DNA of 64,000 nucleotides from Myxococcota bacterium. GTDB lineage: Bacteria > Myxococcota_A > UBA796 > UBA9615 > JAKLKC01. Below the pieces are notes generated by a model. The model did not search any database, had not been told where the DNA came from, and saw nothing but the letters and a program-made list of their open reading frames with translations. The DNA lies in the NCBI GenBank assembly GCA_023150875.1, contig JAKLKC010000014.1:5608-69607 (forward strand), in the 5' to 3' direction. The position numbers were made by a program, and so were the translations under genes. This document shows positions 45,398 through 54,325 of the stretch, piece after piece (position 1 is the stretch's first letter; each line of letters opens with the position of its first letter).

Positions 45398-45441
45398 CCC
45401 TGCGGGAACGTTCGGGCCGCGGCGGGCCGGTCGCTCCGCCG

Positions 45442-46086
45442 TCATCCCCGCCGGGGCTCCCCGCCGGGGTAGACGTGCTCCTGCTGCACCTTGGTCGGGT
45501 TCCAGGACAGCAGGTAGTCCCGGTCGTAGACCATCCGCTCCCGCAGGTAGTCCACGGTGTGGTAGTCCGTGGTCAGGCGGATGGCGTCCACCGGGCACGC
45601 CTCCTCGCAGTATCCGCAGAAGATGCACTTGTCGATCTCGATGTCGAAGCGGACCGGGTACTTCTCGATGGCGGGATCGGGGTGCTCCCCGGCGTCGATG
45701 TGGATGCACCAGGCCGGGCACGCCGTCGCGCACATGTAGCAGGCGACGCACTGGGGCTCGCCGTTCAACCTCTGGGTGAGGATGTGCTTGCCCCGGTTGA
45801 CCTTCGTCATGTCCGGGCGTTCTTCCTCGGGGTAGTACACCGTCACCGCCCCGCGCGGCGCCTCGTTGGCGCGTCCCCTCGCCCAGTAGCCGAGCCAGAC
45901 CAGCCACAGCCCCATGTTCTTGAAGAAGATCGAGCCGGTGATGGACAGGCCCCTCAGCACCTCGGGGACGTAGAGCCGCTCCCACAACGTGAGGTCGGAG
46001 GGGTTGCGGTAGGTGAAGAGCCGGCCGGCCGTGAACTCCTCCTTGTAGGCGGGCTCGGGGAGCTTCGGGTTCAGCAGCGGGTTCAT
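45442..46086 (-). CDS. nuoI: NADH-quinone oxidoreductase subunit I
   Basis: Peripheral subunit of 214 residues carrying clusters N6a and N6b. Two 4Fe-4S motifs are intact: CVACYMCATACP and CIFCGYCEEACPVDAI. The N-terminal ~60 residues include a basic amphipathic stretch for membrane contact. It passes electrons from NuoG to NuoB. nuoH lies 27 bases upstream. Confidence 0.97.
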   Translation of the reverse strand: MNPLLNPKLPEPAYKEEFTAGRLFTYRNPSDLTLWERLYVPEVLRGLSITGSIFFKNMGLWLVWLGYWARGRANEAPRGAVTVYYPEEERPDMTKVNRGKHILTQRLNGEPQCVACYMCATACPAWCIHIDAGEHPDPAIEKYPVRFDIEIDKCIFCGYCEEACPVDAIRLTTDYHTVDYLRERMVYDRDYLLSWNPTKVQQEHVYPGGEPRRG

Positions 46087-46113
46087 GGGGGCCTCCCGGG
46101 ACCTGGGTGAAGG

Positions 46114-47343
46114 TCAGCGGGCGTTGACGATCTGGGCGATCCCGGCGGTGAGCACGAGGTTGGCGAGGCTGATGGGCAGCAGCATCTTCCAGCCCAGGCG
46201 CATCACCTGGTCGTAGCGGAACTTGGGCAGGGTCCAGCGGATGAGGATCTGGAACCAGCACAGGACCAGCACCTTCAGGGTGAAGGAGGCCAGGCGGAGC
46301 ACCACCACCGTCAGGTGGGACAGGGGGACGACGGACTCGCCGAAGTGGAAGCCGTCGTCGTACAGGAACGGGACGTGGTATCCGCCGAAGAAGAGGGTGG
46401 TCACCAGCCCGGCGATCACGGCGATGGCGACGAACTCGCTCATCATGAACATGCCCATCTTCATGGCGCTGTACTCGGTGAAGTAGCCCGCCACCAGCTC
46501 GGACTCCCCCTCGGGCATGTCGAAGGGGATCCGCTTGTTCTCCGCGATGTTGGCGGCGAGGAAGAGGAAGAACATGTGGGGCTGGAGGACGATGCCCCAC
46601 ATCCAGAGGGACTGCTGCTGGTCCACGATGCGGCCGAGGTCCACGGTGCCGTGGATCAGGAAGAGGCCGATGACGCTGAGCCCCAGGGCGACCTCGTAGG
46701 AGATCATCTGGGCGCTCGCCCGCAGGCCCCCCAGCAGGGAGAACTTGTTGTTCGACGACCAGCCCGCCAGCGCGGCGGCGAAGACCCCGGTGCCGGAGAC
46801 GGCGAACACGTAGAGGACCCCGATGTCGAGGTCGGCGAGCTGGAGCCGGAAGGTCCGGGCGGCGCCGGAGCCGTCGCCGAAGAAGCCAGCCAGCCACGCA
46901 CGGGCGCCGTCCAGGGCGCCGATCCCCGAGAGTAGCGGCCCGTCCAGGAGCCGCGCCGGCTCGACGGGGCCGCCGAAGGGGATGACCGCGAAGGTGGCGA
47001 ACACGGTCACGAACGCGATGAAGGGGGCGAGGTTGTAGATGAAGCGGTTGACGAAGGGGGGGGTGTAGTCCTCCTTGGTCAGCATCTTCATGCCGTCGGC
47101 GATGGCGTGGAAGAGCCCGACCAGGGTGAACCTCTTGGACCAGCGGACCTTCCATCCCCCCCCTGGCGCCTTCGCCGGGACCGGCACCGGGATGTAGCAG
47201 CGGTTGGCGCCGATCCGGTTCGCCATCACCGCCGCCTGCTTGCGCTCCACCCAGGTCAGCACTCCCCCAAGGTTCAACAGCAGGCCGATCACCGCGACCA
47301 GGTTCACGGCGGTGATGAGCAGGAATGCCCAGTCGAGGGTCAT
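46114..47343 (-). CDS. nuoH: NADH-quinone oxidoreductase subunit H
   Basis: Membrane subunit of 409 residues that forms the quinone chamber with NuoB and NuoD. Signature segments are WVERKQAAVMANRIGANR, IPFDMPEGESELVAGYFTEY and SGMKMGMF-like YSAMKMGMFMMSEF. It is longer than E. coli NuoH (325) because of an extended loop around residues 125-175 (DGARAWLAGFFGDGSG), as in other deltaproteobacterial-type enzymes. Confidence 0.96.
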   Translation of the reverse strand: MTLDWAFLLITAVNLVAVIGLLLNLGGVLTWVERKQAAVMANRIGANRCYIPVPVPAKAPGGGWKVRWSKRFTLVGLFHAIADGMKMLTKEDYTPPFVNRFIYNLAPFIAFVTVFATFAVIPFGGPVEPARLLDGPLLSGIGALDGARAWLAGFFGDGSGAARTFRLQLADLDIGVLYVFAVSGTGVFAAALAGWSSNNKFSLLGGLRASAQMISYEVALGLSVIGLFLIHGTVDLGRIVDQQQSLWMWGIVLQPHMFFLFLAANIAENKRIPFDMPEGESELVAGYFTEYSAMKMGMFMMSEFVAIAVIAGLVTTLFFGGYHVPFLYDDGFHFGESVVPLSHLTVVVLRLASFTLKVLVLCWFQILIRWTLPKFRYDQVMRLGWKMLLPISLANLVLTAGIAQIVNAR

Positions 47344-47352
47344 GCTCGGCTC

Positions 47353-48972
47353 CTAGGGGCGGGCGACGCCGCTGGCGTGCCGGTACAGGGAGGGCTGGCG
47401 CAGCGCGGGGGCCGGGCGGCGGGGCGGCAGGGGCGCCCCGGTCTTCGCGGCCAGCTCCCGGAAGGTCCGGCCGTAGGACCGGCCCTTGAGGCGGGCCTGG
47501 AGGTCCGCCAGGACCTCGATCTCCCCACGGACTCCCGGGGGGGGATCGAGGGCGCGGACGGATGTGGACTTGATCCCGTCGCAGTTGGTGTAGGAGCCGT
47601 CCTTCTCGGCCCAGGCCGGGGTCGGGAGGGCGACGTGGGCCAGGCGGGCGACGGGATCGTCCTTCCACCCGAGGTACACCACCCGGGCGACCTTCGACAG
47701 GACCAGGGCCAGCTCGGACTCTCCCCCCGGGAGGTGCCCGCTCAGGCCCGGGCCCCACACCACGAGGCACTGGATGTCCCCCCGCCGGCACGCGTCCAGG
47801 ATCCCCGCGAGGCCGAGGCCTCCCTTCTTGTCGTTGGGGACGACGCCCTGGGCGACGACGCCGGCGCGGTTGGGGTTGTGGTCCGCCGTGTGGAGCACGT
47901 CGTCCTCGGGGTACCCCTCGTCCGAGTCGCTCTTCACGTCCATGTGCGGCGTCCGGAGCGTCTCTCCGAACAGCTTGGCGAACAGGAACGCCTCCTCGTT
48001 GGTCCCCCAGGAGGACGCGATGGCGGCCAGGCGATCGGGGGTCTTGCGGGCCTCGCCCAGGACCTCGGCGACGGCCTCCAGCGCCTCCTCCGGGGTGGCG
48101 CCTCCCTCGCGGCCCGGCAGCTTCACCCGCGGGGCCAGAAGCCGATCCACCCCGATCCGCTTGTGGATGTCCCGGCCCTCGTCGCACATCCAGTGGCCGT
48201 TCACCTCGGCCCGGAAGCGGGGCATCACGCGGACGACCTCGTTCTTGTCGTGGTCCAGGACCACGTTGCACCCCCGGGAGCAGCCGGGGCAGATCGAGTC
48301 CGTGTGCTTGAGGAACCAGACCCTCTTCTTGAAGCGGAAGTCGGTCTTGGTCAGCGCGCCCACCGGGCAGATGTCGGCGACGTTGTCCTGGTAGCGGTTG
48401 TGGAGGCTCCCCCCCCCGGCCACCTCCACCAGGGCCCGGTCCCCCCGGTTGACGATCCCCAGCTCGTGGGTCCGGGTCACGTTCTCGGTGAAGCGGACGC
48501 AGCGCGTGCAGAGGATGCAGCGCTCGCCGTTGAACACGATCCGGTCGCTGAACTTCACCAGGCGAGGCTTGTGGACCTTCTCGTCCCGCAACTCCGACCG
48601 CTTGCGGTCATGCTGCATGTAGTAGTCCTGCAACATGCACTCGCCGGCCTTGTCGCAGATCGGGCAATCGATGGGGTGGTTGACGAGCAGGAACTCCATC
48701 ACGGAGGCCCGGATCGCCTTCACCGCCGCGGTGTCGGTCCTGACCACCATGCCGTCGGCGCACGACGTCGCGCACGACACCGGCGGGCGCCTCGCGCCGT
48801 CGATCTCGACGATGCACATGCGGCAGTTGCCGTCCACGGGCAGGCCGGGGTGGTAGCAGAAGTGCGGGACCTCGGCCCCGATGACCTTGCTGGCCTCGAG
48901 GACGCTGGTCCCCGCCGGCACCGTCACCTGGCGGCCGTCGATCGTGAGGGTGACCGTCTTGATCTCGGACAT
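47353..48972 (-). CDS. nuoG: NADH-quinone oxidoreductase subunit G (short form)
   Basis: Peripheral subunit of 539 residues. The N-terminal 2Fe-2S domain has FCYHPGLPVDGNCRMC; further ligands are in CPICDKAGEC and CILCTRCVRF, and the third domain has CPGCSRGCNVV. The molybdopterin-oxidoreductase-like C-terminal region is shortened compared with about 900 residues in E. coli but retains WGTNEEAFLFAKLF and ALPTPAWAEKDGSYTNCDG. It receives electrons from NuoF. The gene starts 3 bases after nuoF ends. Confidence 0.95.
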   Translation of the reverse strand: MSEIKTVTLTIDGRQVTVPAGTSVLEASKVIGAEVPHFCYHPGLPVDGNCRMCIVEIDGARRPPVSCATSCADGMVVRTDTAAVKAIRASVMEFLLVNHPIDCPICDKAGECMLQDYYMQHDRKRSELRDEKVHKPRLVKFSDRIVFNGERCILCTRCVRFTENVTRTHELGIVNRGDRALVEVAGGGSLHNRYQDNVADICPVGALTKTDFRFKKRVWFLKHTDSICPGCSRGCNVVLDHDKNEVVRVMPRFRAEVNGHWMCDEGRDIHKRIGVDRLLAPRVKLPGREGGATPEEALEAVAEVLGEARKTPDRLAAIASSWGTNEEAFLFAKLFGETLRTPHMDVKSDSDEGYPEDDVLHTADHNPNRAGVVAQGVVPNDKKGGLGLAGILDACRRGDIQCLVVWGPGLSGHLPGGESELALVLSKVARVVYLGWKDDPVARLAHVALPTPAWAEKDGSYTNCDGIKSTSVRALDPPPGVRGEIEVLADLQARLKGRSYGRTFRELAAKTGAPLPPRRPAPALRQPSLYRHASGVARP

Positions 48973-48975
48973 GGC

Positions 48976-50310
48976 TCAGGCCTGGGGACCGAGGTGGAAG
49001 GGATCGGGGAAGCGACCCCCGAAGGGGCAGCGGCCCTCGTGGACGTGGCGCTCGAACTCCTGGCGGAAGACCCGCAGGTGGCTCTTGGCGGGCCACGCCG
49101 CCGCGTCGGCGAGGGTGCAGATCGTCTTCCCCTCCATGTTGTCGGCAATGCGGTACAGCTCGTCCAGGTCGACCATGGTGCCCTGCCCGGCCTCGACGCG
49201 GCGGACGATGCGGTGGATCCAGCCGGTCCCCTCCCGGCAGGGAGTGCACTGGCCACAGCTCTCGTGGTGGTAGAAGCGCAGGAGCACCTCCAGGGAGCGG
49301 ACCATGCAGGTCCCCTCCCCCATCACGATCACGCCCCCCGAGCCCAGCAGGGTGCCGTGGGCGGCGCAGGACTCGTAGTCCAGGTCGATCTTCATCGCCG
49401 TCTCGGCGTCCACCACCGGCACCGAGGAGCCTCCGACGATGAGGGCCTTGAGGGGCATGCCGTTCAGCATGCCGCCGCATTCCTCCTCCAGCAGGCGCTT
49501 GAAGGGGTAGCCCATGGGGACCTCGTAGACCCCCGGCCTCTCCACGTGGCCCGACACCGAGAAGAGCTTCGTCCCCGTGGACTTGCCGCTCTCGTTCCGC
49601 CACTGGGCGTAAGCCTCGCCGCCGAACTCGGCGATGGAGCAGACCGAGGCCAGGGTCTCGACGTTGTTCACGATGGTCGGCTTGTTGAACACGCCGATCA
49701 CCGCCGGGAAGGGGGGCTTGAGGCGGGGCTGGCCCTTGCGTCCCTCCAGGCTGTTGATGAGCCCGGTCTCCTCGCCGCAGATGTAGGCCCCGGCGCCGGA
49801 GTGGAGGGTGATGTGATAGGCGCGTCCGGCGCCCAGGACGTCCTCTCCGAGATAGCCCGCCTCGTAGGCCTCGCGGATCGCGGCGTCCAGCCGCTTCTGG
49901 GGGTGGACGTACTCCCCCCGGACGTACACGTACCCGTGCTCCGCCTCCAGCGCGAAGAGCGAGAGGATCATCCCCTCCACGAGCTGGTGGGGGTTCTCCT
50001 CCAGGATCACCCGGTCCTTGAACGTGCCCGGCTCGCTCTCGTCGGCGTTGCACACCAGGTAGGCCGGCCTCTGCTTCGCCAGGAAGCTCCACTTGAGGCC
50101 CGTGGGGAAGCCGGCGCCGCCCCGCCCCCGGAGCCCGGACTTCTTGACCTGGTCCAGGAGTCCGGCGGGGGTGTAACGCCCCTCCCTCAGGACCGCCTCC
50201 AGCGCGGAGTAGCCGCCCCGGGTGCGGTAGCTGTCCAGGGTCCAGGTCCCCTCCGCCCCTCGGGGGAAGTTCAGGAGGGTCTTGTGTCCGTCGAGGATGG
50301 TGTAGGCCAT
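48976..50310 (-). CDS. nuoF: NADH-quinone oxidoreductase subunit F (NADH-binding)
   Basis: Flavoprotein subunit of 444 residues that binds NADH and FMN and cluster N3. Motifs are GLRGRGGAGFPTGLKW (FMN/NADH loop), YLVCNADESEPGTFKDR, GAGAYICGEETGLINSLEG and the 4Fe-4S ligands ESCGQCTPCREGT with a later Cys in ICTLADAA. ATG at 50310 gives the usual N-terminus; the frame is open upstream but non-conserved. Confidence 0.97.
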   Translation of the reverse strand: MAYTILDGHKTLLNFPRGAEGTWTLDSYRTRGGYSALEAVLREGRYTPAGLLDQVKKSGLRGRGGAGFPTGLKWSFLAKQRPAYLVCNADESEPGTFKDRVILEENPHQLVEGMILSLFALEAEHGYVYVRGEYVHPQKRLDAAIREAYEAGYLGEDVLGAGRAYHITLHSGAGAYICGEETGLINSLEGRKGQPRLKPPFPAVIGVFNKPTIVNNVETLASVCSIAEFGGEAYAQWRNESGKSTGTKLFSVSGHVERPGVYEVPMGYPFKRLLEEECGGMLNGMPLKALIVGGSSVPVVDAETAMKIDLDYESCAAHGTLLGSGGVIVMGEGTCMVRSLEVLLRFYHHESCGQCTPCREGTGWIHRIVRRVEAGQGTMVDLDELYRIADNMEGKTICTLADAAAWPAKSHLRVFRQEFERHVHEGRCPFGGRFPDPFHLGPQA

Positions 50311-50339
50311 TCCGAGCTCTCGACCTCGTTCCTTGGGGC

Positions 50340-51065
50340 TCAGTGCCCGCCCTCGGGGGTGTGGACGTTGCCGCCCGCCTTCAGCGCCGGGCCGTTCCGC
50401 GGCAGCATGCGCCCGGGGCCGGTGCCCGGCCCGAGGGCCAGGTGGGGATCGGTGCCGACCCGGTCGGGCTCGGCGGCGAGCCGCTCCAGCAGGGCGTCCA
50501 CCTGGGCCCGGGACCTCAGGTTCTCGTGGTAGTCGTCGTTGACCTGCATCATCGGGGCGTACCCGCACGCCCCGAGGCACTCGGCGCCGATCACCGTGAA
50601 CCGGCCGTCGGCGGTGGTCTCGCCGGGGTGGACCCCCAGCTTCCGGCAGACGTACTCCAGGAGCTGCTCGCCCCCCACCACGGCGCAGCAGACGTTGGTG
50701 CAGACCTGGAGGTGGTGACGCCCGATGGGGCGCTTGTTGTACATGGTGTAGAAGGTCGCCACCTCCTCGACCCACATCCGCGGCACGGGGATGGCGTCGG
50801 CCACGAAGGCGATCACCTGGGGTGACACCCAGCCGAACTCCCTCTGGGCCATGGAGAGCACCGGCAGGACCAGCGCCCGCTGGTACCCGTCGGGGTAGCG
50901 GGTGCGGAGCCAGGCCAGCCTCTCCTTGGCCGCGTCGGAGAACTCCAGGCGGGCGTGGACGCTGGCGTCGACCCCGGCGTCGGGCTCGGGGGTCCTCTTC
51001 CACACGGGGAGGGTCCCGTGGCCGTGGCCCTCCAGGGCGGTGGTCTGGGTGATGCGGTCGGTCAT
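50340..51065 (-). CDS. nuoE: NADH-quinone oxidoreductase subunit E
   Basis: Thioredoxin-fold subunit of 241 residues with cluster N1a. The four ligands lie in VCTNVCCAVVG and ECLGACGYAPMMQV. The front motif EVATFYTMYNKRPIG is canonical. The protein carries an additional C-terminal tail of ~50 Gly/Pro-rich residues (after about 190) and an N-terminal extension, both longer than in E. coli (166). Confidence 0.96.
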   Translation of the reverse strand: MTDRITQTTALEGHGHGTLPVWKRTPEPDAGVDASVHARLEFSDAAKERLAWLRTRYPDGYQRALVLPVLSMAQREFGWVSPQVIAFVADAIPVPRMWVEEVATFYTMYNKRPIGRHHLQVCTNVCCAVVGGEQLLEYVCRKLGVHPGETTADGRFTVIGAECLGACGYAPMMQVNDDYHENLRSRAQVDALLERLAAEPDRVGTDPHLALGPGTGPGRMLPRNGPALKAGGNVHTPEGGH

Positions 51066-51136
51066 GGGTCGTCAGGTCCCCGGTGCGGCCCCGGGGGCTC
51101 CGTCACGCCTCGGCCGGCGTGGCCCCGGGGGGACCG

Positions 51137-52423
51137 TCAGCGGTCGCACTCGCCGCCGATCATGTTGATCTGGCCGAACACCGGCACGATGTCGGCGACC
51201 TGGTGGCCGAGCAGCATCAGGTGGATGCCGCCCATGTGGATGAAGGAGGGGGGGCGGACCCGGCACTTGTAGGGGCGCCCGGTACCGTCACTGACGACGT
51301 AGAAGCCCAGTTCGCCGTTCCCCCCCTCGACGGCGTGGTACTTCTCGCCGGCCGGGGGCCGCGGGCCCTCCATGATCAGCTTGAAGTGGTTCATCAGGGC
51401 TTCGATGTTGCCGTAGACCTCGGCCTTGGGCGGCAGCGACACCCGGGCGTCGTCGACCCGGATGGGGCCGCCGGGGATGGAGTCGATGGCCTGCTCCACG
51501 ATGCGGATGGACTCCTCCATCTCCCTCATGCGGACGAAGTAGCGGTCGTAGTTGTCGCCGTACTTCCCCGTGGGCACGTCGAACTCGAAGCGGTCGTAGA
51601 TCGAGTAGGGCGAGTAACGGCGGCAGTCGAGCTGGACGCCCGTGGAGCGGAGCACCGGTCCGGTGAAGCCGTAGTTGATGGCGTCCTCGCGGGAAACGAT
51701 GCCGACGCCCCGCATCCGGTCGATGAAGATCCGGTTGCGGTCCAGGAGGCCGTGGATGTCCTGGAGGCGGGGGACGAGCTGCTCCCGGAACAGCGTGCGG
51801 GTGCGCTCGAGCCAATCCGGCGTGACGTCCCGGGCGAGGCCGCCGACCCGGGCGTAGGACTGGGTCATGCGGGCGCCGGTGACGTGGGCGATGTGCTCCC
51901 AGAGGTAGTCCCGCTGCTCGATCATGTAGAGGAACGCGGTCATCGCGCCGAGCTCCATCAGCGCGGCCCCCACCGCGGTGAGGTGATCGGTGATGCGGGA
52001 CAGCTCGCTCATGATCACGCGCACGTACTCGCAGCGTTCCGGGACCTTCACCTCGAACAGCTTCTCGACGGTCTCGCAATAGCCGAAGTTGTTGATGAGC
52101 GGCGAGCAGTAGTTGAGGCGATCGGTGTAGGGGATGACCTGGTTGTAGGTGTGGGCCTCGGCCTCCTTCTCGAAGCCCCGGTGCAGGTAGCCGGGGATCA
52201 CGTCCACGGCGGTGATCGTCTCGCCGTCCAGCTCCACGACCATCTTGATCGTGCCGTGCATCGCGGGATGCGACGGCCCGATGTTGATGATCATCCGGGT
52301 GTCCAGCTCCTCCTCCTCCCTCTCCTCCTCGGTCCGCGCCAGCCGGTAGCGGTGGGGAAAAGGGTAGGCGGGGTCGTCGCGGACCTCGAAGTCCTTCAGT
52401 CCGGGCAGGTGGGGGGAAGCCAT
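51137..52423 (-). CDS. nuoD: NADH-quinone oxidoreductase subunit D
   Basis: 49-kDa-type subunit of 428 residues forming the quinone site. NIGPSHPAMHGTIKMVVELD with the quinone-site His, GYLHRGFEKEAE, and the C-terminal SFIHMGGIHLMLLGHQVADI are diagnostic. nuoC and nuoD are separate genes here, unlike the fused form in E. coli. It starts 40 bases downstream of nuoC. Confidence 0.97.
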   Translation of the reverse strand: MASPHLPGLKDFEVRDDPAYPFPHRYRLARTEEEREEEELDTRMIINIGPSHPAMHGTIKMVVELDGETITAVDVIPGYLHRGFEKEAEAHTYNQVIPYTDRLNYCSPLINNFGYCETVEKLFEVKVPERCEYVRVIMSELSRITDHLTAVGAALMELGAMTAFLYMIEQRDYLWEHIAHVTGARMTQSYARVGGLARDVTPDWLERTRTLFREQLVPRLQDIHGLLDRNRIFIDRMRGVGIVSREDAINYGFTGPVLRSTGVQLDCRRYSPYSIYDRFEFDVPTGKYGDNYDRYFVRMREMEESIRIVEQAIDSIPGGPIRVDDARVSLPPKAEVYGNIEALMNHFKLIMEGPRPPAGEKYHAVEGGNGELGFYVVSDGTGRPYKCRVRPPSFIHMGGIHLMLLGHQVADIVPVFGQINMIGGECDR

Positions 52424-52463
52424 GGTCGGCCGCGTCTCTCGGGGGGAGTCCCGTAGGGGGGCT

Positions 52464-53024
52464 TCAGAGGGTCTTGAGGTCGCCGCCCCGGGCCTTCCGG
52501 GGGTCCTCGTGCTCGCGGGAGCCCCAGTACCGGGGCTCGAAGAGGGGCTGGGCCGCGTCCTTGGGGTAGTCCTTGCGGAGGGGGTGGCCCTCGAACTCGT
52601 CGTAGAGCAGGATCCGCTGGAGGTGGGGGTGCCCGCGGAAGCGGATCCCGTACAGGTCCCAGATCTCCCGCTCCATCCAGTCCGCCGAGCCCCACAGGGG
52701 GGTCAGGCTGTCGCAGGAGGGATCGGACTCGGGGACCCGGAACTTCAGGCGGAGCCTGTGGAAGTACTTCGAGGAGAAGAGATGGTAGACCAGCTCGAAG
52801 CGGGGCTCCTCCTCGATCCAGTCGACGGCGGTCTGGTCCATCAGGAAGTCGAAGAGCAGGTGGGGATCGTCCTTCAGCGTCCGCGCGACCTCGACGAGGT
52901 GCTCGGGGCGGATCGCCACGGTGTCGTCCCCGAGACGGTCATGGAAGCCGACCGCCTTGTCCCCGAGGACGGCGAGGACCCGGCTCAGGGTGGCGCTCGG
53001 ATGGTGCTCGGCCTGCTCGCTCAT
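52464..53024 (-). CDS. nuoC: NADH-quinone oxidoreductase subunit C
   Basis: Peripheral 30-kDa-type subunit of 186 residues. The characteristic C-terminal block is WMEREIWDLYGIRFRGHPHL, then RILLYDEFEGHPLRKDYP. It lies 76 bases after nuoB in the operon. Confidence 0.96.
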   Translation of the reverse strand: MSEQAEHHPSATLSRVLAVLGDKAVGFHDRLGDDTVAIRPEHLVEVARTLKDDPHLLFDFLMDQTAVDWIEEEPRFELVYHLFSSKYFHRLRLKFRVPESDPSCDSLTPLWGSADWMEREIWDLYGIRFRGHPHLQRILLYDEFEGHPLRKDYPKDAAQPLFEPRYWGSREHEDPRKARGGDLKTL

Positions 53025-53100
53025 CGCGTTCCCGATGGAGGGGTTCGGAGGGAGGGACGGCGGACGCCCCCCGGCGGGGTGTCGTCCCGCGGACCTCCCC

Positions 53101-53655
53101 TCAGATGAACTCGTGCTTCTGGTTCTGGATCTTCTCCTGGAGCTTCACGATGGCATCCAGGATGGTCTCCGGCCGGGGCGGACAGCCGGGGACGTAGACG
53201 TCGACGGGGATGATCTTGTCGCAGCCCGGGACCGACGTGTAGTTCTGGTAGAAGCCGCCGCTGACCGCGCACGCGCCCACCGCCACCACCCACTTGGGCT
53301 CGCACATCTGGTCGTAGACCCGCTTCAGCACCGGGGCCTGCTTGTGGGTGATGGTGCCCACCACCATGAGCATGTCCGACTGGCGGGGCGAGAAGCGGGG
53401 GAGCGCGGCGCCGAAGCGGTCGGTGTCGTAGTGGTTCGCCGAGGCCGCCATGTACTCCATGCCGCAGCAGGCGGTGACGAAGGGGTACTGGAAGAGGCTG
53501 AACTTGCGGCTCCACCCCAGCACGGCGTCCAGGCGGGTGGTGTAGACCTTGTCGTGGAAGTCGCCTCCGCTCTCGCCGATGGCCGCGTCCAGGGCGGGGT
53601 CGCCCGTGGGCGCGGGTCCGCCGCGCAGCCGGAGCAGACGGGGATCTAGCGCCAC
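53101..53655 (-). CDS. nuoB: NADH-quinone oxidoreductase subunit B
   Basis: 20-kDa-type subunit of 184 residues carrying cluster N2, the last before quinone. Ligands are the paired Cys in VTACCGMEYM, the Cys in VGACAVSGG and PGCPPRPE. GTG at 53655 is chosen because GGGAGGG lies five bases upstream; it overlaps the end of nuoA by ten bases. Confidence 0.97.
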   Translation of the reverse strand: MALDPRLLRLRGGPAPTGDPALDAAIGESGGDFHDKVYTTRLDAVLGWSRKFSLFQYPFVTACCGMEYMAASANHYDTDRFGAALPRFSPRQSDMLMVVGTITHKQAPVLKRVYDQMCEPKWVVAVGACAVSGGFYQNYTSVPGCDKIIPVDVYVPGCPPRPETILDAIVKLQEKIQNQKHEFI

Positions 53656-54026
53656 TCGAGCCCTCCCTTCCTCCAGGCGTAGGCGAGGCCGACGACCACG
53701 GAGAGCATGAACGCCAGCAGCTCGGCGAAGCCGAACCAGCCGAGGTCCCGGTAAACCACCGCCCAGGGGTAGAGGAGGACCACCTCCAGGTCGAACATCA
53801 CGAAGAGGATCGCGACGAGGTAGAACTTGACGGAGACGCGGCGCCGGTTGTCGAGCTGGATCGGCACCGAGCCGCACTCGAAGGGCTCGAGCTTCACGGC
53901 GGGGCCGTCGGCGGCGCGGCGCTTCGGTCCGAGGAGGGCGTTGATCCCGAGCATCGCCGCCGCCACGCCGAAGGCGGCGACGACCAGGGCCAGGACCGGT
54001 AGGTAGTGGTTGTGCTGTTCGACCAT
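53646..54026 (-). CDS. nuoA: NADH-quinone oxidoreductase subunit A
   Basis: Small membrane subunit of 126 residues with three helices. LEPFECGSVPIQLDNRRRVS and VKFYLVAILFVMFDLEVVLLY are diagnostic. It is the first gene of the 14-gene operon, with a good promoter 67-95 bases upstream. Confidence 0.97.
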   Translation of the reverse strand: MVEQHNHYLPVLALVVAAFGVAAAMLGINALLGPKRRAADGPAVKLEPFECGSVPIQLDNRRRVSVKFYLVAILFVMFDLEVVLLYPWAVVYRDLGWFGFAELLAFMLSVVVGLAYAWRKGGLEWR

Positions 54027-54092
54027 CGCCGGCCGCGCGGTGGCTCCGGGAGCCGCCGGTTCTGATGTGGTGTCCGGACGGGAGCCCGCCGC

Positions 54093-54121
54093 TTCTTACA
54101 TCACATCGGGTGGGAGGGCAA
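54093..54121 (-). promoter_or_regulatory. Promoter of the nuo operon
   Basis: Minus-strand TTGCCC, 17-base spacer and TAAGAA, leaving a leader of about 60 bases to nuoA. Confidence 0.55.
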
Positions 54122-54325
54122 GCGATCGGGACCGGTCGGGGCGCGTCCGAGACGTCGTCCCCCTGGCCCGCGGAGGAGCCGTCGCGGCCCCCGGGAGGGC
54201 CCCGGGGGCGGCGGCGGGGGCTCCGCGACTGTGTAAGGTCGCCCGGGCCCGCAGGCAACCGTCGCCACTCCGGTCGCGCGGCGGCGCGTTCTCTGGGAGA
54301 CTCGGCCCGGGAGGGGGGCGCCCCG

